A stretch of DNA of 64,000 nucleotides from Aureibaculum luteum (GTDB taxonomy: Bacteria; Bacteroidota; Bacteroidia; Flavobacteriales; Flavobacteriaceae). Position 1 is the first letter of the stretch; each line of letters begins with the position of its first letter. Shown here one piece after another: positions 23,913 through 33,964 of this stretch. The stretch spans positions 1-64,000 of the forward strand of contig NZ_QRGD01000012.1 of the NCBI RefSeq assembly GCF_003449015.1. Reading direction: 5' to 3'. The position numbers and the translations under genes were made by a program. A model generated the notes under the pieces. It was not told the DNA's origin. It did no database searches and saw only the letters and a list, made by a program, of their open reading frames with translations.

Positions 23913-25517
23913 ATGATTGAAGAAGACTGTTTAACTACAATTCCTTTTGCCCGAACGGGCTATTTCTCCGATATTATTTGCGACTATCTCGCTCAAAATG
24001 ATAAGATTAAATCATTTTATTCAAATTTCTCAACTATTGATGGGTTTAAGAAACAAATAGAATTAAAACGATTGTCTTTTCAAACAGAGTCGAGATCTAT
24101 CTTGGTCAAATCTTTAGAAGATCAATATCAAAAAATAGAAGTTTCTAGTACAACAAAAAGTAATATTGAACTTCTAAAAAAGGAAAATACGTTTACAATT
24201 ACAACAGGGCATCAGCTCAATTTATTTACAGGGCCACTCTATTTTTTGTATAAAATAGTTTCTACAATTAATTTGTGCAAACAATTAAAAAGAGAATTTC
24301 CTGATGATAACTTTGTCCCAATTTATTGGATGGCAACGGAGGATCATGATTTTGATGAAATCAATTATTTTAATTTTAAAGGTCAAAAAATAAGCTGGAA
24401 TAGGGATAGCAAAAGTGGAGTAGGACGTTTACCTACCGATGGTTTAGAAAACGTTGCTGCTATTTTTGAAAAAGCTTTAGATGGCTCTAAAAATGCCAAG
24501 TATTTAATTCACCTATTTAAAGAAGCGTATTTAAAGCATGACAATCTTACTGACGCTACAAGATATTTAACAAATGAATTGTTTAACCAATATGGCTTAG
24601 TAATTATAGACGGTGATGATACAAACTTAAAAGAGTTATTCAAACCGTTTGTTGAGGACGAATTGTTGAATCAAACTAGTTTTAAACAGGTTTCTAAAAC
24701 AATTGAAAAACAATTGAAAAATTATGGTATTCAGGTAAATCCACGTGAAATTAACTTGTTTTACTTAACTGATGCCATTCGAGAACGTATTGTTTTTGAG
24801 CATGGAATTTATAAGGTAGTTGATTCTGACATTTCTTGGAGTAAAGATGATCTCCTTAAAGAAGTAAATGCATTTCCTGAAAGATTCAGCCCTAATGTAA
24901 TAATGCGACCGTTATATCAAGAAATTATCTTGCCTAATTTATGCTATATCGGAGGTGGTGGAGAACTTGCTTATTGGTTAGAACTTAAGGATTATTTTGA
25001 GGCCGTTAAAATTCCATTTCCAATATTATTATTAAGAAATTCAGCCTTAATTATTTCAGAGAAACAATTTAATAAAGCTGAGAAATTAAAAATATCAATT
25101 GACGAGTTGTTCTTAGATCAACACCAGTTAGTCAATAAAAAAATAAAAGAAATTTCTGAAATTGAAATTGATTTTTCAAAGCAACGCAATAGTTTAGAAA
25201 AGCAGTTCACTGATTTAGAGGAGTTGGCCACTAAAACAGATAAGTCATTTATAGGGGCGGTTAAAGCTCAAAAAGTAAAACAGTTAAAAGGGTTAAATAC
25301 GTTAGAAAAAAGACTGCTAAGTGCTCAAAAAAGAAAATTAAAAGATGAGGTTGATCGAATAAAGGAGTTGCAGAATCAATTATTCCCGAATCAGAGTTTG
25401 GAAGAACGACAACGTAATTTTTCAGAATTGTATTTGTTATATGGAGATCGTTTAATTCCAACCTTGATGGCAACATTAAATCCGTTGGAGGGTAAGTTTT
25501 CAGTTATACAGTTGTAA
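23913..25517 (+). CDS. bshC: Bacillithiol biosynthesis cysteine-adding enzyme BshC
   Basis: BshC performs the last step of bacillithiol synthesis, adding cysteine to glucosaminyl-malate. The 534-residue protein has the family's features: T-G-H-Q-L-N-L-F-T-G-P-L-Y, Y-W-M-A-T-E-D-H-D-F-D-E, a central cytidylyltransferase-like core with Y-I-G-G-G-G-E-L-A-Y-W, and a coiled-coil segment (about 390-500) before a short C-terminus. The length is typical of Bacteroidota BshC. It indicates that this organism uses bacillithiol. Other bsh genes are not in the window. It converges with susD, sharing the terminator at 25587-25626. Confidence 0.95.
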   Translation: MIEEDCLTTIPFARTGYFSDIICDYLAQNDKIKSFYSNFSTIDGFKKQIELKRLSFQTESRSILVKSLEDQYQKIEVSSTTKSNIELLKKENTFTITTGHQLNLFTGPLYFLYKIVSTINLCKQLKREFPDDNFVPIYWMATEDHDFDEINYFNFKGQKISWNRDSKSGVGRLPTDGLENVAAIFEKALDGSKNAKYLIHLFKEAYLKHDNLTDATRYLTNELFNQYGLVIIDGDDTNLKELFKPFVEDELLNQTSFKQVSKTIEKQLKNYGIQVNPREINLFYLTDAIRERIVFEHGIYKVVDSDISWSKDDLLKEVNAFPERFSPNVIMRPLYQEIILPNLCYIGGGGELAYWLELKDYFEAVKIPFPILLLRNSALIISEKQFNKAEKLKISIDELFLDQHQLVNKKIKEISEIEIDFSKQRNSLEKQFTDLEELATKTDKSFIGAVKAQKVKQLKGLNTLEKRLLSAQKRKLKDEVDRIKELQNQLFPNQSLEERQRNFSELYLLYGDRLIPTLMATLNPLEGKFSVIQL

Positions 25518-25586
25518 TAGTATCAAGTGAAGTATCTTAAGGTGGTTTTTCTTGAAATTAAAGATGTTATGGCCTAAATTTTAAGC

Positions 25587-25626
25587 AAAAAAAATCCCTA
25601 TAAAATTTATTTTATAGGGATTTTTT
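25587..25626. terminator. Bidirectional rho-independent terminator
   Basis: A near-perfect stem built on AATCCCTATAAAA and TTTTATAGGGATT has an A-tract before and a T-tract after. It serves the convergent bshC and susD genes. Confidence 0.92.
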
Positions 25627-25638
25627 AATGGACTGATA

Positions 25639-26994
25639 TTAGTAACCTGGATTTTGCTCCAAATTTGTGTTGGCATCAGTTTCTCTAAGTGGTATGGGTA
25701 ATACCAATTGATTAGCGTCATAAGATATAGTTCCAATGTTATTACCTAGGCGTTTTGCATCAAATAGTGCAAAACCCTCAAAGGATAATTCTCTTTTTCG
25801 TTCCATTAAAATAATGTCTAAATCCACAGTGCCAAAAGTTGAAGCAGTAGATCTACTCCTTAATTTATTAATATCATTTACCGGAGTATCTCCAACTGTC
25901 GTTGTTAATCTGAAGTTACTTTCAGCTCGTATTAAATACATTTCTGCAAGGCGTATAAATGGAATGTTTCCAAATTGGTATTGCCATTTAGTAGTACACC
26001 AATATTTTGCTTCATAAAAGAAGTTAGCTCTTTGGTCATTGGAGTCGTCATAAATATCATAATGTTGGTCTTCTACATCAATATCAGGGTTTCCTGATCG
26101 ACCTCCAAAATCGCTTCCTGCAAAGAATAGGTTTAAATAGTTAGAACTTGCATCTTGGCTGGTTACTTGCCAAGCAAGAAGGTCTTCTTCAGAATTTTCA
26201 TCATTATTAAAAGCACCACTAAAAGTGTTGGTTAATGAAGCACCACTATTATTGATTACTTCATCTGCCATATCTCGTGCGTTAGTATAATCTCCCATTT
26301 GTAAGTATACTCGTGCAAGTAGTGCAGCAGCACTGTATTTTGTAGCATATACACCATTTGAAGATGGTAATAAATCATACGCATCTGTTAAATCTGTTAT
26401 TACTTGTGTGTATACTTCTTCTAGAGTGTTTCTAGTTGGGTAATCAATATTTTTTGGATCTAGTACAGCTGTAAAAACCAAAGGCACTCCTAATTGGGTG
26501 TTTTGGATACCGTTTGTGTAAGGTTTGGAGAACAGTCTAGCTAAATCGAAATACACCATAGCTCTTAAAAATTTTGCCTCAGCTTCTGCAGTTTGTTTTT
26601 CATCTTCGTCTACATAAGCACTAGAATTGCCTAGTATAATATTAGCTTGGTTAATAATGTCATAGCCATTCATCCAAATGCTTTCTACAAATCCATTATC
26701 TGATAACATTGCCTTTTCAATAAATTCTCCCGGATCTACATAAGTTCCGTTCCACCAAAGATCACCATCGTCGGCAATTAGTTCAGATGCTATAGCAATA
26801 CTACCGCCATAGCTGGAGCTTGAGCGGGCGTCGTTATAAGCGTTATTTAAAACCTTAGATAGATTTTCAGAGTTACTAATAACTACCTCAGTTGATAGGT
26901 ATTGTTCAGGTTCAATATTAAGGTTATCATTACAGCTTATCAAAGAAATAGTAAGCAGTAGTATTCCGATTTTTATATTTATAAATTTTTTCAT
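25639..26994 (-). CDS. SusD/RagB family nutrient-binding outer-membrane lipoprotein
   Basis: The 451-residue lipoprotein has a signal ending L-I-S-C and an N-terminus D-N-L-N-I-E-P-E-Q-Y-L typical of RagB/SusD proteins. TPR-like helices and the C-terminal R-L-A-E-M-Y-L-I-R-A-E-S motif complete the fold. SusD proteins sit on the SusC porin as a lid that captures ligand. It lies 12 bases after susC and is clearly co-transcribed. The substrate is not identifiable from sequence; no glycoside hydrolase is adjacent, but a secreted S9 peptidase lies upstream, so a peptide or mixed ligand is possible. Confidence 0.95.
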   Translation of the reverse strand: MKKFINIKIGILLLTISLISCNDNLNIEPEQYLSTEVVISNSENLSKVLNNAYNDARSSSSYGGSIAIASELIADDGDLWWNGTYVDPGEFIEKAMLSDNGFVESIWMNGYDIINQANIILGNSSAYVDEDEKQTAEAEAKFLRAMVYFDLARLFSKPYTNGIQNTQLGVPLVFTAVLDPKNIDYPTRNTLEEVYTQVITDLTDAYDLLPSSNGVYATKYSAAALLARVYLQMGDYTNARDMADEVINNSGASLTNTFSGAFNNDENSEEDLLAWQVTSQDASSNYLNLFFAGSDFGGRSGNPDIDVEDQHYDIYDDSNDQRANFFYEAKYWCTTKWQYQFGNIPFIRLAEMYLIRAESNFRLTTTVGDTPVNDINKLRSRSTASTFGTVDLDIILMERKRELSFEGFALFDAKRLGNNIGTISYDANQLVLPIPLRETDANTNLEQNPGY

Positions 26995-27006
26995 GGTCTC
27001 TTTTTT

Positions 27007-30000
27007 TTATAGGTCTATATTTAATCCAAGAGTAAACGTTTTTGCCGGTGGTGCAGAATAAAATGCAATACCTTTTTGAATACTTGAATTACCATAATTA
27101 TCATATGTAGATTCAGGGTCATAACCAGTATAATCAGTAAATGTCAGTAAATTAACACCTGTAAAATATATTCTCAACCTGTCTACTGAAAATTTTTGAG
27201 TAACATTCCGAGGTATAGTGTAGCCCAGTGATAGATTTCGTAATCTTATAAAATCAGATTTTTCTAAATACCGTGTTGAAGCTTGTTGTCCATTTGTACT
27301 GTACATTCTTGCTTGTGGAACATCGGTAATGTCACCAGGGTTTTGCCATCTATTCATTTGATCAGCGGTTTGATTGTCTTCATATCTAGCATTACCAGAT
27401 TGAAACTTACCACCTTCGTTATATATAGAAGCACCCCATTCGCCTTGAAATGTAAAAGAAAAATCAAAATTTCGGTACGATAAGTTATTGGTAAATCCGG
27501 CCATTAGCGTTGGGTATGGGTTTCCAGTTACAATTCTTTCAGCATCACTATAAACATTTGTTTTGGTTTTGTCTAAAGTACCATCTGCATTTGTTGTATT
27601 TGTGTAGAAAAGAGCATCGCCATTATCAGGATCAACACCGGCATATTCAACTAAATAAAAAGAAGATATGGTTTCACCTTCTCTAACTAGATTACGTTCT
27701 GCTACAATATCTCCATTTGGTAATTTTGTTACTTCATTTTTTAAAGTGGAAAGGTTTAATGAAGAATTCCATGTAAAATTAGAAGTTGTGACGTTGGTAG
27801 TATTTAAAACAAACTCAAATCCACTATTCTGCATCGATCCAACATTTCGAGTAATTGAGCTCCAGCCAGAAGTACCTGGTACGGGTTCATTTAATAAGAG
27901 ATCATTAGTTGTTTTAACATAATAATCAACTTCACCAGTTATTTTATTATTCAATAAGCCAAAATCTAAACCAACATCCACTTGAGTTGTACGCTCCCAT
28001 TTTAAATCGCTATTTGCTAATTGAGAAGGAGACAATGAAGACGTTTTATTATACGCACTACCATTATATAAACCTAAACTAGCAAAGTTTCCAATACCAG
28101 CATTACCTGTAATTCCATAACTTCCTCTTAATTTTAAAGATGATACAGTATTAGAGTTTTTTAGAAAATCTTCTTCTGATAGTATCCAACCTACTGAAGC
28201 TGCAGGAAAAATTCCATAACGGTTGTCAGCACCAAATCGAGAAGATCCATCATATCTAATACTTCCTTTTAAAAGATATTTGTCGTAGAGTGAAAATGTA
28301 GCTCTACTAAAATAGGATAAAAAGTTATATTTAGTTCTGCTTGAAGATCCAGCAGTGATTTCTGAAGCACTCTCAACGGTTTGAAGTGCATCAGAGGGAA
28401 AACCAGTTCCAGCAACATATTGCCTTTTTCTAGAACTCTCTTCGAAACTCATTCCAGCTACAACTTCTAAATTACTAGTGTTAAAAGATTTTTGATAAGT
28501 AAAGTAATTGTTAATGTTGTATTTGTCTGATTGTATTGAGGTAGCGTCGGCATATCCATTTGTAGAAGCTGATTCAGTTAAACTACCCGCAAAATATTCA
28601 TCCAATTGATTGTTGCTGTCATACCCTATTTCAGTTCTAAAGCTTAAATCTGGAGTAAAATCATATTGAGCAAAAGTATTCATAATTGCTCTTGTAATAT
28701 TAACATCCCAACTACCATTATACTCTTGCATTAAAAAGTTATAATAAATTGTAGATTCATTATTGGGTGTAACCCCATCATCTAAATAAGCAGGGTTTAA
28801 GGGTGATTGAGCTATTGCTTGAAGAGGTGTAGAAAATGAATTGTCTGTACCTATTCTTGAAATTTGTGTTTTACTTAAGCTACTGTTTAGACCAATACGG
28901 AATTTATCAGAAACTTTATGATCTAAATTACCTCTATAAGAGTAACGTTCTAAACTGTTACCACGAACAATACCCTCAGTATTATTATAAGCACCAGATA
29001 CATAAAAAACTGTTTTTTCATCACCTCCTGAAATAGAGAATGAATGATCTTGTACTGATCCGTTTACTAAAGCATAATCTGTCCAATCAGTATCGACTTC
29101 TCCATTACGCCAATCTAATCCGTTTGCCATATCATCAAAATAACCTCCTGGTTCTGTAAGCCATAAATCATCTGCACCATAACTGTTAGCAGATGCTTCT
29201 GTAAATAACTCAACATATTGCTCTGCATTAAGAAATTTTACAGTGTTTGTTGCTTCACTCCAACCATAAGAAGAGTTTACTGAAATTTTAGTTTTACCAG
29301 ATTTACCTTGTTTTGTGGTAATTAAAACAACTCCATTGGTACCTCGAGCACCATAAATTGCAGCAGATGATGCATCTTTTAAGATTTGAATACTTTCAAT
29401 ATCGTTTGGATTCAAAGAAATTAATGGATTCATAGGAGCATCAGATACACTCTCATCATCATTAATCAATGGCATACCATCAATTACATATAAGGGCTCT
29501 TGTGATGATGATATCGTTGAGACACCTCTAATTCTCATTTTAACACCACCTTCAACTTTACCATTTATTTGTTGAATTTGTACGCCTGCCGCCTTTCCAG
29601 TTAATGCACCTTGCAAATTCGAAATGGGTATATTATTAAGATCTTTGGAGGTCAAAGAAGCTATGTTGTCAGTAACTGTTCGTTTAGATTGTTTTCCAAA
29701 ACCAACGATTACCACTTCTTCCAATTGATTGTCCGAAATCATAGAAACATTTATTGTAGTTTTTTTACCTACTGTTTGTTTGACGGTTTTTAAACCTAAA
29801 AACGAAAAAATCAAAACATTTTCAGGTTTAGCTTTAATAGAATAATTACCGTCAAAATCGGTTTCTGTTCCGGTTTGGGTATTTTCAATAATAATACTTA
29901 CCCCTGGCAGAGGCATACCTTGTTCGTCGATAATTGTACCAGAAATTTCCTTTTCTTGTGCGAAAATTATCGATGTAATAAAAAATAATCCGAAAAAAAA

Positions 30001-30018
30001 GTAACTTTTAATTTTCAT
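27007..30018 (-). CDS. SusC/RagA family TonB-linked outer-membrane transporter
   Basis: The 1003-residue protein has a signal peptide, a carboxypeptidase-D-like domain (about 22-105; I-S-G-T-I-I-D-E-Q-G-M-P-L-P-G-V), a plug domain with the SusC signature (A-G-V-Q-I, I-R-G-V-S-T-I, P-L-Y-V-I-D-G-M-P, A-A-I-Y-G-A-R-G-T-N-G-V-V-L-I-T-T) and a C-terminal beta-barrel. It imports large ligands using TonB energy together with the SusD partner. A hairpin in its leader (30087-30127) may control expression. Confidence 0.96.
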   Translation of the reverse strand: MKIKSYFFFGLFFITSIIFAQEKEISGTIIDEQGMPLPGVSIIIENTQTGTETDFDGNYSIKAKPENVLIFSFLGLKTVKQTVGKKTTINVSMISDNQLEEVVIVGFGKQSKRTVTDNIASLTSKDLNNIPISNLQGALTGKAAGVQIQQINGKVEGGVKMRIRGVSTISSSQEPLYVIDGMPLINDDESVSDAPMNPLISLNPNDIESIQILKDASSAAIYGARGTNGVVLITTKQGKSGKTKISVNSSYGWSEATNTVKFLNAEQYVELFTEASANSYGADDLWLTEPGGYFDDMANGLDWRNGEVDTDWTDYALVNGSVQDHSFSISGGDEKTVFYVSGAYNNTEGIVRGNSLERYSYRGNLDHKVSDKFRIGLNSSLSKTQISRIGTDNSFSTPLQAIAQSPLNPAYLDDGVTPNNESTIYYNFLMQEYNGSWDVNITRAIMNTFAQYDFTPDLSFRTEIGYDSNNQLDEYFAGSLTESASTNGYADATSIQSDKYNINNYFTYQKSFNTSNLEVVAGMSFEESSRKRQYVAGTGFPSDALQTVESASEITAGSSSRTKYNFLSYFSRATFSLYDKYLLKGSIRYDGSSRFGADNRYGIFPAASVGWILSEEDFLKNSNTVSSLKLRGSYGITGNAGIGNFASLGLYNGSAYNKTSSLSPSQLANSDLKWERTTQVDVGLDFGLLNNKITGEVDYYVKTTNDLLLNEPVPGTSGWSSITRNVGSMQNSGFEFVLNTTNVTTSNFTWNSSLNLSTLKNEVTKLPNGDIVAERNLVREGETISSFYLVEYAGVDPDNGDALFYTNTTNADGTLDKTKTNVYSDAERIVTGNPYPTLMAGFTNNLSYRNFDFSFTFQGEWGASIYNEGGKFQSGNARYEDNQTADQMNRWQNPGDITDVPQARMYSTNGQQASTRYLEKSDFIRLRNLSLGYTIPRNVTQKFSVDRLRIYFTGVNLLTFTDYTGYDPESTYDNYGNSSIQKGIAFYSAPPAKTFTLGLNIDL

Positions 30019-30086
30019 ACATCTGAGTTTAAATTAAATTAATTTTCCTAATTTATGTAAATTAGGCTTTGTTTTAATTATTTGAA

Positions 30087-30127
30087 GGGGGTGAGTGGTG
30101 AATTCGTTATTGCCACTCCGTTGCCCC
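30087..30127 (-). promoter_or_regulatory. GC-rich hairpin in the susC leader
   Basis: GGGGG (30087-30091) and GAGTGG (30093-30098) pair with CCACTC (30113-30118) and CCCC (30124-30127). It is by far the most GC-rich spot in this region and lies about 70 bases before the susC start on the minus strand. It could be a regulatory leader structure or a terminator of the S9 peptidase transcript; there is no T-tract right after it. Confidence 0.5.
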
Positions 30128-30213
30128 TGCAATTTTAATGGTACACATATAAAAGTAAATAGAAATACATGTAATAGTAAATAAAAAATATTTTTTTAAG
30201 ATATGACGTAAAC

Positions 30214-32205
30214 TTATTTTAAGTACTTATTAAACCAAGTTGTATATCGTTCGTACCGATCTTTTATAAAGCTAGGTCGTCTTAAACCATGATGCTCTCC
30301 TGGATAAACAACCAATTGCGTTTCACGCCCTAAGCGTTTCATAGCTTGATACATTTGTTCTGAATTTAGAATAGGCACATTCCAGTCGTCACTACCACCA
30401 ACCCATAACGTTGGTGTAATAATTTTTGCAACATCATTAAATGGAGAAATTTTTTCCCAAGCCTTTGCATTTTCCCACGGCAAACCAAGTTCTAATTCCC
30501 ATGTCAATTGATAATGGTCATGTCCGTAATTGGCTCTGTAAAGTGCTTCACTCGCACCCGATATAGCAGCTTTGAAGCGATCACTTTTAGTAATGACGTA
30601 ATTAGTTAGTATTCCACCATAAGACCATCCTCCAACACCTAAACGATTTTCATCAGTATAACCTTGATCGATTATATAATTAACACCTGCCATAACATCT
30701 TGAAAATCTTTATTACCCCAATCGGCAAACAATGCTTCAGAAAATGGTTGCCCATAACCAGAAGAGCCTCGTGGATTAATCAATAAGGTAATATAACCAT
30801 TGGCAGCAAAAAGTTCTGCCTCATCATTAAATCCAAATTCATATTGACTAACAGGGCCACCGTGTAACCATAAAATTAAAGGATATTTTTTTGTCGCTAT
30901 AAAATTTATTGGTTTTACCACAAAACCTTCAACGGGCATACCATCTTTACTTTTAAAGTTTATTTTTTCTACTGTCGGTTTTGAAATATTCTCAAATAGC
31001 TTGTCATTTACTGTACTAAGTTTAATGAGTTTTCCTTTTTCGTAATTATAAACTTCGGCAGGTTCATTGCTTTTTGTTAACAAAGGAACGATTGACGAAC
31101 CCACTAAATCGTAGTCAGAAATACTGAAATCACCCTTGATAATGCGTTTCAAATTTTTTCCGGAACGATCTAATGAACCTAAAACGCTCGTACCATTTTC
31201 TTCTATTATAAAGAATATGGATTTACCATCATCTGAAAAACGTGCTTTACTGATGTTTCGATCTAATTCATTCGCTAATATTTTTGGTTCACCGCTAGTT
31301 GCGGATACCATGGCTAATTTTTGAGTTGCGTACCACATCGCTTTAGCATCAGTAATTGTATTGTAAAGGATTGTTTTACCGTCCTTGCTCCACACAGGAT
31401 TTGTGTCTGAATTACCGTTAGTAGTAACTTGGATTAAATTTTTGTCATCTGAAGAGTTTTTAGATGAAACAATCCAAATATCAGTATTTGAATTACCATC
31501 AGGATTTTCAGTTCTATTACTTTGAAAAGCAATCTGAGTACCATTTGGATTCCACGTTGGATTCAAATCGTCAAAATCGCCAAAAGTAAGTTGGGAAGGA
31601 ATAGAGTCTCCAATTTTCAATGAATAGAGATGCACCCTGAATCGATCTAAATAGCCTACATAATCTCTTTTGAATTGCAACCGGTCAATTACAATTGGTT
31701 TCGGTTTTTCATCATCTTTTTTATCTTCCGTTAACTCTTCTGGTTTTGCATCCTTAATACTTAATAAAAACGTTTTACCATCTGGTGACCATTCGTAACC
31801 TTGAATTCCTTGTTTGATATTGGTTATTTGCTCTGCATCACCTCCCAATCTATTTAAAGTATATAGTTGGGTTTTTTCATTTTTTTTTGACGCTAGAAAA
31901 GACAAGTATTTGTTATCAGGACTCCAACGTGGAGAACTAGGGGAGTAAAAGTCTTTTGAGGTCATTGGAATTGCAGCTCCACCTTCAATAGAAATCATCC
32001 AAAGTTGTGACTGTGATTCGTCTTTTTTTAAATCCATTTCTGTGGTTAAATAGGCCACCCATTTTCCATCAGGACTAATCTGAGGATCACTTACAGATTT
32101 TAAATTCATTAAATCAGCAATGTCAATTGCTTTTTGACTATTCATTTGAAGACAAAAGCAAATGAATAAAATAGAAATACTAAATTTATAGAAGTTTGAT
32201 TTCAT
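30214..32205 (-). CDS. S9 family serine peptidase (acylaminoacyl-/dipeptidyl-peptidase type)
   Basis: The 663-residue exported protein has a signal peptide (cleavage near M-N-S-Q), an N-terminal WD40-like beta-propeller (about 30-390; repeated S-P-D-G-K-W, S-P-D-G-K-T) and a C-terminal prolyl-oligopeptidase domain. The catalytic serine is S528 (G-G-W-S-Y-G-G), with the aspartate region G-G-S-D-D-W and the histidine pair H638/H639 (G-E-H-H-G-L). It releases peptides from N-termini in the periplasm. It is upstream of and co-oriented with susCD (195-base gap), and may supply or process the SusCD ligand. It is divergent from the SanA-like gene. Confidence 0.95.
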   Translation of the reverse strand: MKSNFYKFSISILFICFCLQMNSQKAIDIADLMNLKSVSDPQISPDGKWVAYLTTEMDLKKDESQSQLWMISIEGGAAIPMTSKDFYSPSSPRWSPDNKYLSFLASKKNEKTQLYTLNRLGGDAEQITNIKQGIQGYEWSPDGKTFLLSIKDAKPEELTEDKKDDEKPKPIVIDRLQFKRDYVGYLDRFRVHLYSLKIGDSIPSQLTFGDFDDLNPTWNPNGTQIAFQSNRTENPDGNSNTDIWIVSSKNSSDDKNLIQVTTNGNSDTNPVWSKDGKTILYNTITDAKAMWYATQKLAMVSATSGEPKILANELDRNISKARFSDDGKSIFFIIEENGTSVLGSLDRSGKNLKRIIKGDFSISDYDLVGSSIVPLLTKSNEPAEVYNYEKGKLIKLSTVNDKLFENISKPTVEKINFKSKDGMPVEGFVVKPINFIATKKYPLILWLHGGPVSQYEFGFNDEAELFAANGYITLLINPRGSSGYGQPFSEALFADWGNKDFQDVMAGVNYIIDQGYTDENRLGVGGWSYGGILTNYVITKSDRFKAAISGASEALYRANYGHDHYQLTWELELGLPWENAKAWEKISPFNDVAKIITPTLWVGGSDDWNVPILNSEQMYQAMKRLGRETQLVVYPGEHHGLRRPSFIKDRYERYTTWFNKYLK

Positions 32206-32301
32206 AATGTCAAAATTTAGTTAAGGTTCTAACAAATATATTATATAAAAGAATATTAATTTAAATTTAGAAACAATTAAATTTTGCCAAACCTATTTTT
32301 T

Positions 32302-32925
32302 ATGAAAAAGAAAATTTTACTCCTCGTAATTATTTTATCTCTATTTGTCTTTATCCCTAATTACATTATATATAATTTTTCATCTGATAGGGTTTTTGAT
32401 AATATTAATCAAATCAAGTCTAATAAAGTAGGGGTAGTGTTAGGTACTTCTAAACTTTTAAAGAGTGGTAATATCAATCTTTTCTATCAATATCGAGTTG
32501 ATGCGGCAGTAGCCTTATACAAGGCGGGGAAAATTGAATTTATATTAGTAAGTGGTGATAATAGTTCCGTTAACAATGATGAGCCGACTGATTTTAAAAA
32601 TGATTTAATTGCTAAAGGCATACCTGCTGAACGAATATTTCTCGATTATGCAGGTTTTAGAACCTTAGATTCTGTAGTGCGAGCGAAAGAAATTTTTGGA
32701 TTAACAGAAGTAACTTTTATTTCTCAAAAATTTCATAATGAAAGAGCGATCTATCTCGCAGAAAAAAAAGGTATTAAGAGTATTGGCTTCAATGCCAAAG
32801 ACGTTGGAGGCAAATCAGGTACAAAAGTAATGATGCGAGAATATTTAGCAAGAGTAAAAGTTTTTGTTGATTTACTCTTTGGCGTAAAACCTCATTTTTT
32901 AGGTGACAAAATAGAAATTAAATAA
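32302..32925 (+). CDS. SanA/YdcF-like DUF218 membrane protein
   Basis: The protein opens M-K-K-K-I-L-L-L-V-I-I-L with a single N-terminal transmembrane segment. A DUF218 domain follows (V-V-L-G-T-S-K, A-A-V-A-L-Y-K-A-G-K, L-V-S-G-D-N, I-S-Q-K-F-H-N-E-R-A). I use the ATG at 32302; an in-frame TTG six codons earlier is less likely. The mature part would face the periplasm. E. coli SanA is linked to envelope barrier function, but the biochemical role is not settled. The gene converges with the NUDIX gene, whose stop is just two bases away. Confidence 0.88.
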   Translation: MKKKILLLVIILSLFVFIPNYIIYNFSSDRVFDNINQIKSNKVGVVLGTSKLLKSGNINLFYQYRVDAAVALYKAGKIEFILVSGDNSSVNNDEPTDFKNDLIAKGIPAERIFLDYAGFRTLDSVVRAKEIFGLTEVTFISQKFHNERAIYLAEKKGIKSIGFNAKDVGGKSGTKVMMREYLARVKVFVDLLFGVKPHFLGDKIEIK

Positions 32926-32927
32926 AG

Positions 32928-33359
32928 TTACAAAAGACCGCAAATTACCAACGCCTTTTCATATGCTTGTGCTCTAAAGTATGTATTGTAGTTTAGTAAT
33001 TCTGATGGGTTTATCCAAATTAACTCCTCAAACTCATCATCTTGAGGTATAAGCTTCATTTGATTGTTAAACGTTACCTTAACAATATTTAATTCTTGAC
33101 TTTTAAAAATATATTTATCCTCATTTGGGTAAATATACTTTACAGTTTCAGTATAACTTTGAGAAATATCATTAATAGTAATATCAAGATCCAGTTCTTC
33201 TTTTAATTCACGTATAATACCGTCTATAAAATGTTCGTTTTTATCTAATCCGCCTTGCGGGAATTTAAAACCGCCATCTCTTGGTGAAGAACCAATTAAT
33301 ACCTTATTCTCGATATTTACAATTACGGCCATTACAGCTTTTCGAATCTCCTGTTTCAT
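32928..33359 (-). CDS. NUDIX hydrolase
   Basis: The 143-residue protein carries a complete Nudix box: G-G-L-D-K-N-E, then R-E-L-K-E-E-L at the expected spacing. The opening R-K-A-V-M-A-V-I-V and F-K-F-P-Q-G-G resemble RppH-type RNA pyrophosphohydrolases and small dinucleotide-polyphosphate hydrolases, but the substrate cannot be fixed. It is cytosolic. The gene is 10 bases downstream of a helical hypothetical gene on the minus strand and probably shares its transcript. Confidence 0.93.
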   Translation of the reverse strand: MKQEIRKAVMAVIVNIENKVLIGSSPRDGGFKFPQGGLDKNEHFIDGIIRELKEELDLDITINDISQSYTETVKYIYPNEDKYIFKSQELNIVKVTFNNQMKLIPQDDEFEELIWINPSELLNYNTYFRAQAYEKALVICGLL

Positions 33360-33369
33360 TCAAACAAAG

Positions 33370-33855
33370 TTATCTAGAAAAAATGTTTCTAAGACCTTTT
33401 TGAGCATAAATCTGAGGTTTTTCAGTATAAACTTGCGTTAGTCTAACAATATTATTAGACAACCTGCTAGTTGCTGAAAAAAGTTTTACTTGCGTAGAAT
33501 TCGAATCTGATGCTGCAGAATAGGTATTCATAAGGAAAGTGTGATAATTTCTGATATTTTGGAAATAAGCGGGATTTAGAATGTCATTGTTTTCCAAATC
33601 AGCAGTTATTTTAGCATAGACCTTAAATTTAGCTTGGTCTATATTTGACATCGTTACTACATCACAAAATAATTTTACCTTTTGATTAAAAGTGAACTGA
33701 TTGTTAGCCGTTAGTCCATTAATAGTTTGAACATCTTTCTTTGAAAGATGATTTAAAAAATAGTTGGAAATCAGTTGGTCAATGAGCAAAGTGTTTTCTC
33801 TAACTTTTTTTTCTAATTCTAATATCATGTACAACAATTTTGAGCATTGATCCAT
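33370..33855 (-). CDS. Hypothetical helical protein upstream of NUDIX
   Basis: The 161-residue protein has no signal peptide. It is mostly helical, with an N-terminal heptad-like segment (L-E-L-E-K-K-V-R-E-N) and a central F-N-Q-K-V-K-L-F-C-D-V. A second in-frame ATG at residue 10 could be the true start. I do not recognise the family; a faint resemblance to MtlR-like helical bundles is not enough for a call. Its tight linkage (10 bases) to the NUDIX gene suggests a shared transcript. Confidence 0.75.
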   Translation of the reverse strand: MDQCSKLLYMILELEKKVRENTLLIDQLISNYFLNHLSKKDVQTINGLTANNQFTFNQKVKLFCDVVTMSNIDQAKFKVYAKITADLENNDILNPAYFQNIRNYHTFLMNTYSAASDSNSTQVKLFSATSRLSNNIVRLTQVYTEKPQIYAQKGLRNIFSR

Positions 33856-33964
33856 TTAAGTTGAATGGATTAATACTTAGGATTAAAATATGATTGTTAG
33901 AAAAATAATTGATAGACTTCAAATATAGCGAATATTATTGAGCAAATTGATCAAAATCAATGAA

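Noticed and set aside
25639-32205. Calling the SusCD region a polysaccharide-utilisation locus
   Set aside because: No glycoside hydrolase, polysaccharide lyase or sulfatase is adjacent; only an S9 peptidase is nearby.
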